From Glutamicibacter mishrai (GTDB lineage Bacteria; Actinomycetota; Actinomycetes; Actinomycetales; Micrococcaceae): 64,000 bases of DNA. Positions 46,455-54,713 of the stretch are shown piece after piece; the first letter of the stretch is position 1; each line of letters begins with the position of its first letter. The notes under the pieces are model-generated. The model saw only the letters and a program-made list of their open reading frames with translations. It was not told where the DNA came from and ran no database searches. The translations under genes and the position numbers were made by a program. The DNA is taken from positions 372,001 to 436,000 of the forward strand of contig NZ_CP032549.1 of NCBI RefSeq assembly GCF_012221945.1, given 5' to 3'.

Positions 46455-47216
46455 CTAGAAGCCGGCGATGGTGTCATCGGCATTCACCGCAACGAGGTGG
46501 AAAGCCTCCGCTAGACGCTGCTCGTCGTACTGCGCACGCTGCCCATTGGCGGTGCATTGCTGAAGCACGAAGCGCTCCATGGCCGCTACATCAGGATGCT
46601 GCGTGAAATGAGCGCGCAATGCGTCCATCTTCTTGTCGAAGAAGTCCGTGATGTCGACAAAGCCATTTTCACGTTCCTTCGGTGCGCCATATAGCCAGAG
46701 CCAGGGTACCTTGTAGGCCTCCAGTTCTTCCTCGTGAAGCAACTCCGGGTAAGCGAATGGATTCTCCACCGCAGGGTAGATTGCGCGCGTGACAGCTTCA
46801 CCACAGGCCAGATGGTCCGGATGCGAACGCTGGATGCGATCCCAATTCCGTTCTGGATGCATGGCCATGACAATGGTTGGCTGCACCTGGCGGATCAGTC
46901 GCACGACCTTACGCATCACCTCATGGTTGGCTTCCAGGAAGCCATCACGTTCGCCAAGGAAATGCACGGTTTTCACACCGACTTTTTCAGCGGCCTGCTT
47001 CTGCTCCGCGTGGCGCAAGGCGGCTGTTTCCCGCGGATCCCGATCATCGAAGCCACCGGCATCGCCGTCGGTCATGATGCAATACTGCACCTCAATACCG
47101 GCAGCCGTAAACGCAGCAATCGTTCCCGCTGCTCCGAAGTCCAAGTCATCCGGATGCGCGCCGAAAGCCAGGACTCGTTTGGTTTTCTCACCGAAGAATT
47201 CAGTTGTGTCGATCAT
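46455..47216 (-). CDS. PIG-L/LmbE family deacetylase
   Basis: Zinc-dependent N-acetyl-glucosaminyl-type deacetylase of 253 residues, related to MshB, Mca and BshB. It has the metal motif AHPDDLDFGAAG (about 20-31), the second site AMHPERNWDRIQRSHPDHLACG, and conserved KMDALRAHFTQHP near the C-terminus. Its start overlaps the etfA end by 4 bases, so translation is coupled to the electron-transfer flavoprotein genes, an unexpected partner. The substrate could be a mycothiol-type intermediate but the sequence does not say. Confidence 0.9.
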   Translation of the reverse strand: MIDTTEFFGEKTKRVLAFGAHPDDLDFGAAGTIAAFTAAGIEVQYCIMTDGDAGGFDDRDPRETAALRHAEQKQAAEKVGVKTVHFLGERDGFLEANHEVMRKVVRLIRQVQPTIVMAMHPERNWDRIQRSHPDHLACGEAVTRAIYPAVENPFAYPELLHEEELEAYKVPWLWLYGAPKERENGFVDITDFFDKKMDALRAHFTQHPDVAAMERFVLQQCTANGQRAQYDEQRLAEAFHLVAVNADDTIAGF

Positions 47217-48163
47217 GCTTGACGGCGTCGAATCTCTTCTGCAGCTTGTGGAAGCACCTTGGCCAAATCGCCAACGATTCCGAAATCAGCGATTTCGAAA
47301 ACAGGCGCGTCGACATCTTTATTGATGGCAATGATGCACTTGCTGGTTTGCATACCGGCCTTCTGCTGGATCGCTCCGGAGATACCGGCAGAGATGAACA
47401 GCTGAGGTGAAACCGTGACACCGGTCTGGCCGATCTGTGCATCATGGGAAATCCAACCGGCGTCAGTGGCAGCACGCGAGGCGCCGACAGCGCCTGCAAG
47501 TGCGTCGGCCAGGTCCTCAACTGGGCCGAAGTCCCCGTTGACTCCTCGTCCGCCAGCAACCACAACGCGTGCTTCGGTCAGCTTTGGACGATCCGAGACA
47601 GCTTTGGCTTCAGTGGCCACAATGCGAATGGCAGGCGTAGCGGCAGCCTCGTAGTCCAGTGGCTGGACCTCCAGCTGCTGGCCCTGTGACTGTGGCTGTG
47701 GCGCATCTTCAATGCTGTTCGGCTTCACGGTAACGAATAACGTTCCGTTCGTGGCTTTAGCCTGGGCGCTGTAGCTGCCGGCCAGCTCGTCTTTGGTCAC
47801 AACCAGATCCGCGGAAACATCAATGGCATCGGTAATGACCGCGCCATCAAGGCGAACGGCCAATCGTGCTGCGATCTCGCGGTTGAAATTATCGTTGGCA
47901 ACCAGAACTACATCGGCTTCGCTCTGCTTGACGGCAGCTGCAAGAGCCGAGAGCGCATGATCGATGAAGACATCGTCATTTCCGGGTGCAACCAGGAGCT
48001 TATCCACTCCGTAGCCACTGACTACATCCTGAGCGGACTGCGGAACCTCAGAGGCAACGGCCAAAGTAGCCCGATCAAAACGGGAGGCAAGGGTCAGAAG
48101 CTCTCGTTGCGCCTTGGAAGGGGCATCGGAAAGTTCGTTGAAAAATACTAGTGCTGAAGGCAT
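47213..48163 (-). CDS. etfA: Electron transfer flavoprotein alpha subunit
   Basis: Alpha subunit carrying FAD that accepts electrons from acyl-CoA dehydrogenases. The 316-residue protein has the C-terminal FAD-binding signature [22 protein letters not shown], then [31 protein letters not shown]. Start ATG 48161-48163 with AAGGAAA upstream; the frame extends to a TTG at 48169. It is 12 bp after etfB. Confidence 0.95.
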   Translation of the reverse strand: MPSALVFFNELSDAPSKAQRELLTLASRFDRATLAVASEVPQSAQDVVSGYGVDKLLVAPGNDDVFIDHALSALAAAVKQSEADVVLVANDNFNREIAARLAVRLDGAVITDAIDVSADLVVTKDELAGSYSAQAKATNGTLFVTVKPNSIEDAPQPQSQGQQLEVQPLDYEAAATPAIRIVATEAKAVSDRPKLTEARVVVAGGRGVNGDFGPVEDLADALAGAVGASRAATDAGWISHDAQIGQTGVTVSPQLFISAGISGAIQQKAGMQTSKCIIAINKDVDAPVFEIADFGIVGDLAKVLPQAAEEIRRRQA

Positions 48164-48175
48164 GTTCAATTTTCC

Positions 48176-48997
48176 TTAGATCAGCTTCTGTTCGGCCAAG
48201 AAATCAACCAGGGCAATGCCTGCCTGGCCGCTGTCGTTGATGACTGTTCCTGCTTCACGGGCCGGTCGAGCAGTGGCATCAAGAACAACCGAACGCGACC
48301 CCGAGGCACCTACTGCTTCAGCGTCCAGGCCGATGCCTGCCAAATCCACTTCGGTGATGCTCTTCTTCTTCGCGGCCATGATGGCCTTGAAGTTCGGGTA
48401 GCGCGGCTCATTGGCCTGATCAGTCACCGACAGGACTGCTGGCAATGCTGCAGTGAGGCTTAGAGTTCGATCTGCATGATCGCGGCGAATGGTCAGCTCT
48501 CGGCTGGCGCCATCAAATTCAACAGCCAAGGCATGGGTCAGCTGCGCAAAGTTCAAACGCTCAGCCAACTGGGCGGGAACAACCGAAGTCTCTGCGTCAG
48601 TTGAAGACATTCCTGTGACAACAAGATCAACGTCGCCGACATGCTCGATCAGCGCTGCCAGAGCCTTGGAAGTCGCAACGGTATCGGAACCAGCCAGTGC
48701 ATCATCGTTGAGGTGGAAACCTGAGCTGGCACCCATCTGCAGGGCTTTCTTTACGGAGTTGCTGGCACTCTTTCCACCCATGGTGGCTGCGATGACTTCG
48801 TGCCCGGCAGCGAATCCGCCCTGGGATTCAACCAAAGATACAGCTGCTTCGACAGCGTATTCGTCCAATTCGGAGAGGACCGATTCCGAACGGTCAAGAC
48901 GCAACGAAGCAGAATCGATGTGACGATCAAATTGGACATCTGGAACATGTTTGACCAGCACCACTATTTTTAGCGGCACCGTAGTTTCCTCGGTCAT
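48176..48997 (-). CDS. etfB: Electron transfer flavoprotein beta subunit
   Basis: Beta subunit of 273 residues that binds AMP and pairs with EtfA. It starts with LKIVVLVKHVPD and has GASSGFHLNDDALAGSDT, DLVVTGMSSTDAETSVVPAQLAERL and the LPAVLSVTDQANEPRYPNFKAI segment of the family. Two starts are good: ATG at 48997 behind GGAAGG, used here, and GTG at 48979 behind GAGGAAAC, which gives the shorter MPLKIVVLVK form usual in relatives. First gene of etfB-etfA-PIG-L. Confidence 0.95.
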   Translation of the reverse strand: MTEETTVPLKIVVLVKHVPDVQFDRHIDSASLRLDRSESVLSELDEYAVEAAVSLVESQGGFAAGHEVIAATMGGKSASNSVKKALQMGASSGFHLNDDALAGSDTVATSKALAALIEHVGDVDLVVTGMSSTDAETSVVPAQLAERLNFAQLTHALAVEFDGASRELTIRRDHADRTLSLTAALPAVLSVTDQANEPRYPNFKAIMAAKKKSITEVDLAGIGLDAEAVGASGSRSVVLDATARPAREAGTVINDSGQAGIALVDFLAEQKLI

Positions 48998-49117
48998 TCG
49001 AGCCTTCCTACAAGCTTTCGCGCCCAGCCTCCATAAGGCATGGCTGGACTTTTTATTCACTCTCTATCGTATCGATACATCACGATTCACTCGTTCTTTA
49101 TCGCCGAAAGTGCAAGA

Positions 49118-49154
49118 AGTGACGCAGGCTGGTTCGTCACCTGCCTGCGTCACT
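49118..49154 (-). terminator. Hairpin after the htrA-like gene
   Basis: A 12-bp perfect stem (AGTGACGCAGGC at 49118-49129 with its complement at 49143-49154) around a 13-base loop, followed on the minus strand by TTCTTGC. It lies 30 bp past the htrA-like stop. Confidence 0.7.
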
Positions 49155-49183
49155 GATTTCACTGCGTCATCATGAAGATTTAT

Positions 49184-50737
49184 TTAGTTTTTTGACAGCT
49201 CTCCGACGGTGACATTCGCAGTCTTCTCTTCACCGTTGCGAAGGTAGCGGATTTCGGCCTTGCCGTTAGCTGGAATCTCGCGAATTGCGGCAGTGACGGT
49301 CTGCGAATCGTGAACGGCACGACCGTTCACGCCGGTGATCACGTCGCCAGACTTCAAACCAGCCTTCTCAGCGGCCGAACCCGAGCTCACCTCTACAACC
49401 TTGGCCCCAACCGAGAAGGATGAGGTGTTCTGTTCACCCTTTTCAGCAGTTCCCTGAGCCGTCACGGTAGCACCGAGCAGGCCGTGCGAAGCGGAGCCGT
49501 TGTCGATGAGTTCCTGAGCGACACGCTTGGCGTAATCGATCGGGATCGCGAAGCCCACGCCAATGGATCCGCCTTCTTCACTGGACCCGGAAGACGCAAT
49601 GGCTACGTTTACACCGATGATTTCGCCCTTGGCATTGACCAAAGCGCCACCGGAGTTTCCATGGTTGATGGCCGCGTCGGTCTGAATGACATTGACGTAG
49701 ATCGAGCCGCTTGACTGTTGCTGTTGTTGCTGTTCCTGGCCTGGGAACTGGAAGTTGAACTGGCTGCCGTCATCCCCATTGGACTGGTCGCCTTCCTCAG
49801 GGACTGCCGACGAAGCGATGGAAATCGTACGGTTCAAAGTTGAAATGATGCCGTCAGTCACGGTTCCGCTAAGTCCCAGCGGTGCGCCAATGGCTACGGC
49901 GGTGTCTCCAACATTCAATTCCGAAGACGAGCCCATGGTTGCCGGCACCAGTCCGTCAGCCTGGATATTGATCACGGCCAGATCCGAGAGCGGATCTGTT
50001 CCGACAACCTTCGCTGAATGCACGGTGCCGTCATTCATCTGGACGGTGATGGTTGGATTAGCCACCTCGCCGCCAAGGGTGACCACGTGGGTGTTCGTCA
50101 GAATATTGCCCTTGTTGTCCAGCACAATGCCTGAGCCCGAACCACTGTTGCCATTTCCGGAGACTTCGATGGTGACAACGCTAGGGCTTGCCTTCGCTGC
50201 AGCTGCGGTAACTTCAGTTACCTTGTCTGGATTATTGATTACAACGCCTTCACGCGGTGCCGATCCGCCGGTGGTTGAGGTGCTGCTTCCATCCTCCATC
50301 AAATACGTGGTGCCCGCGGCGGTCAGGCCGCCGACAAGGGCGGCTGCAACCATGCCGGCAATGAGGGTGCTGCCAGCAAAACGCTTCTTATCCTTAGGCT
50401 GCTTTTCTGGAGGCACAGGGTAAGTCGTTTGGGTGTACGCTCCGCCAGCATAAGGCGAACCATAAGGCGAGTTCGACTGGTTTTGCTGACCTGCGCTGTT
50501 CTGTGACTGGTAAGGAGAGGCTGGTGCGCTTGCAGCAGCTGCGCTGATTGGCTCGGTGCGTGGAGCCGACGATGAATTATCGTTGCTGTCCTGCTGACCG
50601 GCTTGCGCTTCCTGGTTCAACCGCGGATACCGAGCGGTTGGTTCAGAGGAATCTGAAGGCTGGCTTGCCTGGTCGTTTGATGGCCGTGCAGAATCACCCA
50701 AGTTTTCATCACGTGGCTCATTCGGGGTCTGGCTCAT
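49184..50737 (-). CDS. HtrA/DegP-type trypsin-like serine protease with PDZ domain
   Basis: Membrane-anchored protease for damaged exported proteins, 517 residues. A disordered Ser/Gln/Asn-rich cytoplasmic region (1-125) is followed by one membrane helix (about 129-151). The trypsin-like domain shows the triad His in ILTNTHVV, Asp in DPLSDLAVI and Ser in NHGNSGGALV. A C-terminal PDZ domain (about 420-505) has GLKSGDVITGVNGR. Between catalytic Asp and Ser there is a 40-residue Gln/Ser-rich insertion (poly-Q near 49715-49740). Divergent from the TPM-PspA pair, which suggests joint envelope-stress control. Confidence 0.93.
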   Translation of the reverse strand: MSQTPNEPRDENLGDSARPSNDQASQPSDSSEPTARYPRLNQEAQAGQQDSNDNSSSAPRTEPISAAAASAPASPYQSQNSAGQQNQSNSPYGSPYAGGAYTQTTYPVPPEKQPKDKKRFAGSTLIAGMVAAALVGGLTAAGTTYLMEDGSSTSTTGGSAPREGVVINNPDKVTEVTAAAAKASPSVVTIEVSGNGNSGSGSGIVLDNKGNILTNTHVVTLGGEVANPTITVQMNDGTVHSAKVVGTDPLSDLAVINIQADGLVPATMGSSSELNVGDTAVAIGAPLGLSGTVTDGIISTLNRTISIASSAVPEEGDQSNGDDGSQFNFQFPGQEQQQQQQSSGSIYVNVIQTDAAINHGNSGGALVNAKGEIIGVNVAIASSGSSEEGGSIGVGFAIPIDYAKRVAQELIDNGSASHGLLGATVTAQGTAEKGEQNTSSFSVGAKVVEVSSGSAAEKAGLKSGDVITGVNGRAVHDSQTVTAAIREIPANGKAEIRYLRNGEEKTANVTVGELSKN

Positions 50738-50976
50738 TTCATGCCTCTTTCGAACTATCGAATCTCTTGGGTTTAATTATTCAGGTCTGGTCTGTGGCAT
50801 CGAATTGTGGTGACTTTGCATCGCCTGTGAGTTAACTATTCTGGCAGCTGAATGACATAGACGTGCTTCATTAGGCCAAATAGAATCAATTCTAAGTGTG
50901 AATCCAGTCTCTGGATACATCAGATCGGGTACATCCTGATTTTAGTTCGACTTAGCTTTTCAGGCGGGAACAAGAC

Positions 50977-53034
50977 ATGGGAATGAAGAGTCGGAAGCTG
51001 ATTGCCAGTGCAGTAGTGGCGTCGGTTGTATCGCTCGGAATAGCTACGCCGGCACTCGCTGAGTCGCCGGTGACCATTCCACCAGGCGACTTTGTGATCG
51101 ACAATTCTGGAGTGCTCGGTTCGGACCAAGCACGCATTGAAGAAGAAATCAAAGAGCTGAGAAGCGATACCGGCCTGAGCCTTTTCGCCGTCTTCGTCGA
51201 CGAGTTCTCCAACCCCACTAAGGCCAACGAGTGGGTCAAAGAGGTCGCAGACAAGAAGGGCTTTGGGCGCTCGGACGTGATCCTCGCGGTAGCCACAGAA
51301 TCCCGTCAAGCCTACTTCGCTGCTTCAGATAGCGGGCCTCTGGCAGAGCAGGACTCCGAAATCTATCGCTCGCAGATCAGTCCCGCCTTGGGCGAAGACG
51401 ACTGGGCCGGAGCTGTTGACGGCGCCATTGATGGCATCAAGAACGTCGAGAGCGGCGGCACCGCAGAGGGCTCTTCCGGAGGCGGCGGTTTCATCACCGT
51501 CCTGCTAGTCATCGCAGCGTTGGCTGTCGGCGGATACTTCCTCCTTGCTAGAAGAAGCCGCAAGAAGTCGCAGGCTCTGCCTCCGCAGCAGAACAACTAC
51601 CCTGGCATGGCCGGTAGCCCTGCGCCGCAGCAACCGCTGATTCCTCTAGACCAGTTGCGTTTGCAGGCCGATCAACTGCTCGTTGCCGCCGATGATTCCA
51701 TCCGCTCATCCCAACAGGAACTCGGTTTCGCTGAGGCCCAGTACGGAAAAGAAGCTGTCGCAGTTTTCGTCCAGGATCTGGGCAAGGCCAAGGAGCATCT
51801 GACCGAGTCATTCCGTCTCCAGCAGCAGCTGGATGACGATATCCCTGATACCGAAGCAGACCAGCGCTCTTGGCTCAACGAAATCATCAACCGATGCCGC
51901 GACGTCAACCAGTCGTTGCAAGAGCATGCTGATGATTTCAAGCAGCTGCGCCAGCTGGAACAGAACGCTGAAGCACGGATATCCGAGGTGAAAGCTAACC
52001 AGGAGCCGCTGAACCAGCGACTCTCTTCTCGCGTGTCCGATCTGGAACAGCTCTCGGGTAAGTACGACGAGAGTGCGGTCAGCCAGATCAAGGACAACGC
52101 CCAACAGGCAGGCGAACGGCTAACGTTCGCTGCTTCAGCCCTGCAACAAGCTGCTGAAAACCTCGCAACTAGCCGCTCGGACGCAGCCGTGCTCATTCAG
52201 AATGCGGAGGAAGCGCAGGATCAGGCTGATGTCCTCCTTGAGGCCATCGCCAAAGCGGGCACGTCATTGCAGCAAGCTGAACAGGATCTTCGTGCAGCCG
52301 TTGCCTTGGCAGAACGAGATCTTGCCCAGGCCAAGGCCACGTTCGCAACCGGAAACAGTTCCGATCTGGCAGGACCGATCGCCGGTGTGGAAAGCGCGCT
52401 GAGCACAACACGACAGGCCACAGCCGGCGGAAAGTACAATCCGCTGGCACTGATCACCCTTCTGGACGAGGCAACTACTCCCCTGGGCCAGTCATTGGCC
52501 AATATGCGCGACCGCGCGCAGCAGGATCAGGCAGCTCGCGACCAATTGCAGTCCTTGCTGCATACCGCTGCGTCACGCATCAATGGAACCGACGACTACA
52601 TCCGGGCCCGCCGAGGAGGTGTTCGCTCTTCGGCTCGTACGCGTTTGGCCGAGGCGCAGCGCACTCTGGATGAGGCTCACTCCTTCGCGCACTCCGATCC
52701 CGCTCGTGCCGTCGCCGCGGCCCAGCGCTCCATCCAGCTTGCCGATCAGGCAGCCCAGATGGCCGAGAACGACGTCAGCGGCTTCGGTGGCTATGGCGAC
52801 AGCTTCGGCGGCGGCTACGGTCGCGGACGTGGCGGCGGAGTATTCGACGGTGTCGGCGGAGCAGTGCTCGGTGGCATCCTCATCAATACCATCCTTGGAG
52901 GCGGCCACAGCGGCGGCCACTCGGGAGGAAACGATGGCTTCTTCGGTGGCGGCGGCTTCGGCGGGTTTGACGGCGGAGGCGGCGGTGGATTTGGAGGAGG
53001 TGACTTCGGCGGAGGCGACGGAGGCAACTTCTAA
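50977..53034 (+). CDS. TPM-domain (YgcG-like) membrane protein with long coiled coil and Gly-rich tail
   Basis: Protein of 685 residues. A signal peptide (cleavage near ATPALA-ES, about 28) precedes a TPM domain (about 32-150, VTIPPGDFVIDNSGVLG), then a membrane helix (about 172-190, ITVLLVIAALAVGGYFLLARR). A long Gln/Ala/Glu-rich coiled coil (about 230-590) and a glycine-rich tail with GGG/GFGG repeats (about 595-685) follow. TPM domains occur in phosphatase-like and photosystem-assembly proteins; the actinobacterial form is uncharacterised. It is 69 bp before pspA and likely co-transcribed. SD GGCGGGAAC. Confidence 0.88.
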   Translation: MGMKSRKLIASAVVASVVSLGIATPALAESPVTIPPGDFVIDNSGVLGSDQARIEEEIKELRSDTGLSLFAVFVDEFSNPTKANEWVKEVADKKGFGRSDVILAVATESRQAYFAASDSGPLAEQDSEIYRSQISPALGEDDWAGAVDGAIDGIKNVESGGTAEGSSGGGGFITVLLVIAALAVGGYFLLARRSRKKSQALPPQQNNYPGMAGSPAPQQPLIPLDQLRLQADQLLVAADDSIRSSQQELGFAEAQYGKEAVAVFVQDLGKAKEHLTESFRLQQQLDDDIPDTEADQRSWLNEIINRCRDVNQSLQEHADDFKQLRQLEQNAEARISEVKANQEPLNQRLSSRVSDLEQLSGKYDESAVSQIKDNAQQAGERLTFAASALQQAAENLATSRSDAAVLIQNAEEAQDQADVLLEAIAKAGTSLQQAEQDLRAAVALAERDLAQAKATFATGNSSDLAGPIAGVESALSTTRQATAGGKYNPLALITLLDEATTPLGQSLANMRDRAQQDQAARDQLQSLLHTAASRINGTDDYIRARRGGVRSSARTRLAEAQRTLDEAHSFAHSDPARAVAAAQRSIQLADQAAQMAENDVSGFGGYGDSFGGGYGRGRGGGVFDGVGGAVLGGILINTILGGGHSGGHSGGNDGFFGGGGFGGFDGGGGGGFGGGDFGGGDGGNF

Positions 53035-53103
53035 CCCGCCGATCTATATTGACCAGCAGTTCTGCAACACCATCGATCACTTAACTAATAGGAAGGTCCC
53101 ATC

Positions 53104-53835
53104 ATGACCAAACAATCAATCTTCGGACGCATCTCACAACTAGCCAAGGCCAACATCAACGCCCTGCTCGACTCGGCGGAAGATCCACAGAAGATGATGG
53201 ATCAGATGGTTCGCGACTACAACGACAACATCGCCGAAGCGGAACAGGCCATTGCCCAAACCATCGGCAACCTGCGCATGTTGGAAGAGGATTACCGCGA
53301 AGACGAAGAGGCCATGGCCGAGTGGGGCAATAAGGCTCTGGCGGCGTCGAACAAAGCTGACGAGTTCCGTGCTTCGGGCAAGGCCGATGAGGCCGGCAAG
53401 TTCGACAACTTGGCCAAGGTTGCGATCCAGCGCCAGATGCAGGCTGAATCCGAGATGAAGACTGCACAGCCAACCATCAACTCACAGCGTGAAATCGTTG
53501 ATAAGTTGAAGACCGGCTTGAACCAGATGAAGGAAAAGCGCACCGAGCTTGCTAGCAAGCGCGATGAACTGGTGGCACGTTCAAAGGCAGCGCATGCTCA
53601 GAACCAGGTGAACGAGGCCGTGAAGGCCGTGAACATCATGGATCCGGCCAGTGAAATCGGACGCTTCGAGGAAAAAGTCCGTCGCGAAGAAGCCCGCGTT
53701 CGCGGAGCTGCCGAGTTGGCTTCCTCCAGCCTCGACGCCCAGTTCGAGTCACTGGAAGATCTCGGCGAACAGACCGAGGTCGAAGCCCGTCTGGCAGCTT
53801 TGAAGTCCAAGCAGACTGGCGCTATCGAAGGCTAA
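53104..53835 (+). CDS. pspA: PspA/IM30 (Vipp1) membrane-stress protein
   Basis: Coiled-coil peripheral membrane protein of 243 residues that protects the membrane and holds the proton gradient under stress. It starts IFGRISQLAKANINALLDSAEDPQKMMDQMVRDY, the PspA N-terminal signature with an amphipathic first helix, and stays helical throughout. ATG preceded by AGGAAGG. It follows the TPM gene by 69 bp; a terminator follows it. No PspF or ClgR-type regulator is adjacent. Confidence 0.94.
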   Translation: MTKQSIFGRISQLAKANINALLDSAEDPQKMMDQMVRDYNDNIAEAEQAIAQTIGNLRMLEEDYREDEEAMAEWGNKALAASNKADEFRASGKADEAGKFDNLAKVAIQRQMQAESEMKTAQPTINSQREIVDKLKTGLNQMKEKRTELASKRDELVARSKAAHAQNQVNEAVKAVNIMDPASEIGRFEEKVRREEARVRGAAELASSSLDAQFESLEDLGEQTEVEARLAALKSKQTGAIEG

Positions 53836-53864
53836 GCCTCATCGATGCGAGCCAGAAGCTAACG

Positions 53865-53901
53865 AAGGTGTGCCGATGATGAGCATCGGCACACCTTCCT
53901 C
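53865..53901 (+). terminator. Rho-independent terminator after pspA
   Basis: A 14-bp stem (53865-53878 with 53884-53897) around a 5-base loop followed by TCCTCGTT. The T tract is weak, but it is 30 bp past the pspA stop. Confidence 0.75.
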
Positions 53902-53916
53902 GTTAAGCGGGTATAC

Positions 53917-53946
53917 AAAAATGGAGACCCTTTCGGATCTCCATTT
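53917..53946 (-). terminator. Terminator of tRNA-fMet copy 1
   Basis: Stem AAATGGAGA/TCTCCATTT (53919-53927 with 53938-53946) followed on the minus strand by a T run, ten bases past the tRNA 3' end. Confidence 0.85.
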
Positions 53947-53955
53947 CCACTTTCG

Positions 53956-54029
53956 TGGCGGGGAGAGGATTTGAACCTCTGACCTCCGGGTTATGAGCCC
54001 GGCGAGCTACCGAACTGCTCCACCCCGCG
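53956..54029 (-). tRNA. Initiator tRNA-fMet (CAT), copy 1
   Basis: A 74-nt cloverleaf without encoded CCA. The anticodon loop CTCATAA gives CAT. Two initiator features are visible: three consecutive G:C pairs at the base of the anticodon stem (GGG...CCC), and an unpaired first position (C1 opposite C72). The T arm is AGAGG-TTCAAAT-CCTCT. Confidence 0.93.
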
Positions 54030-54182
54030 TCGGTAAATACAACACTACCAATCCGTGAATGACTTGGCTAATCGAGATGCCGTGTCCTTGATCACCCGTC
54101 GAGGGTCGAGGTGAGCGGACCAGGCTTAGGAGCAGCTTGGTAGGGCGGACTCGGACTGCTCCTCGCCAACCACTAGGTAAAC

Positions 54183-54212
54183 AAAAATGGAGACCCTTTC
54201 GGATCTCCATTT
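54183..54212 (-). terminator. Terminator of tRNA-fMet copy 2
   Basis: Identical stem to that of copy 1 (54185-54193 with 54204-54212) and T run on the minus strand. Confidence 0.85.
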
Positions 54213-54221
54213 CCACTTTCG

Positions 54222-54295
54222 TGGCGGGGAGAGGATTTGAACCTCTGACCTCCGGGTTATGAGCCCGGCGAGCTACCGAACTGCTCCACCCCGCG
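54222..54295 (-). tRNA. Initiator tRNA-fMet (CAT), copy 2
   Basis: 74 nt, sequence identical to copies 1 and 3, with the same C1 mismatch and GGG/CCC anticodon stem. Its flanks match those of copy 1. Confidence 0.93.
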
Positions 54296-54542
54296 TCGGT
54301 AAATACAACATTACCAACTGATGAACTCAATAGCCAATCGAGCCAAGTGACCTTGATCGCAGGCCCCTCGCTGTCAAGATCAGCGGCTGTCGCAATTGGT
54401 GACAATCCCATTTGGATTCAGCGCACCAGCTTCGGCGGGAACTTTTACTCCGACGCTTCCGTCTCTGCCAGAGCCGCCCACAAACATAGGTCCGGCGAAT
54501 GAATCAGGTTCAGCGCAGGGCCCGTTGCTTGATCCGGAAAGC

Positions 54543-54572
54543 AAAAATGGAGACCCTTCCGGATCTCCATTT
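54543..54572 (-). terminator. Terminator of tRNA-fMet copy 3
   Basis: The same AAATGGAGA stem (54545-54553 with 54564-54572) with a slightly changed loop and spacer compared with copies 1 and 2. Confidence 0.85.
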
Positions 54573-54582
54573 TCGTCTTTCG

Positions 54583-54656
54583 TGGCGGGGAGAGGATTTG
54601 AACCTCTGACCTCCGGGTTATGAGCCCGGCGAGCTACCGAACTGCTCCACCCCGCG
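54583..54656 (-). tRNA. Initiator tRNA-fMet (CAT), copy 3
   Basis: 74 nt, identical to the other two copies. Its upstream side (54657 onward) differs from the conserved 5' flank of copies 1 and 2 and lies only 57 bp from the end of the UPF0182 gene, so it may be expressed by read-through or its own promoter. The 246-bp spacer to copy 2 shows no gene. Confidence 0.93.
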
Positions 54657-54713
54657 ATGACTAGACAATTCTTGCATCATCGCGGAGTGAAAGCAAATCG
54701 GGGCGCTTCGCTG

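Larger units (their letters stand above)
53911..54317 (-). repeat. Tandem duplication carrying two initiator tRNA genes
   Basis: The 141-bp segments 53911-54051 and 54177-54317 (offset 266 bp) are almost identical, with two mismatches noted. Each holds a tRNA gene, its 5' flank (CGGTAAATACAAC...) and its terminator. A third, slightly diverged tRNA-terminator unit follows at 54541-54656. Confidence 0.85.

Noticed and set aside
53956..54656. The three CAT tRNAs as elongator tRNA-Met or tRNA-Ile2
   Set aside because: C1 is not paired with position 72 and the anticodon stem has three G:C pairs, both marks of initiator tRNA.
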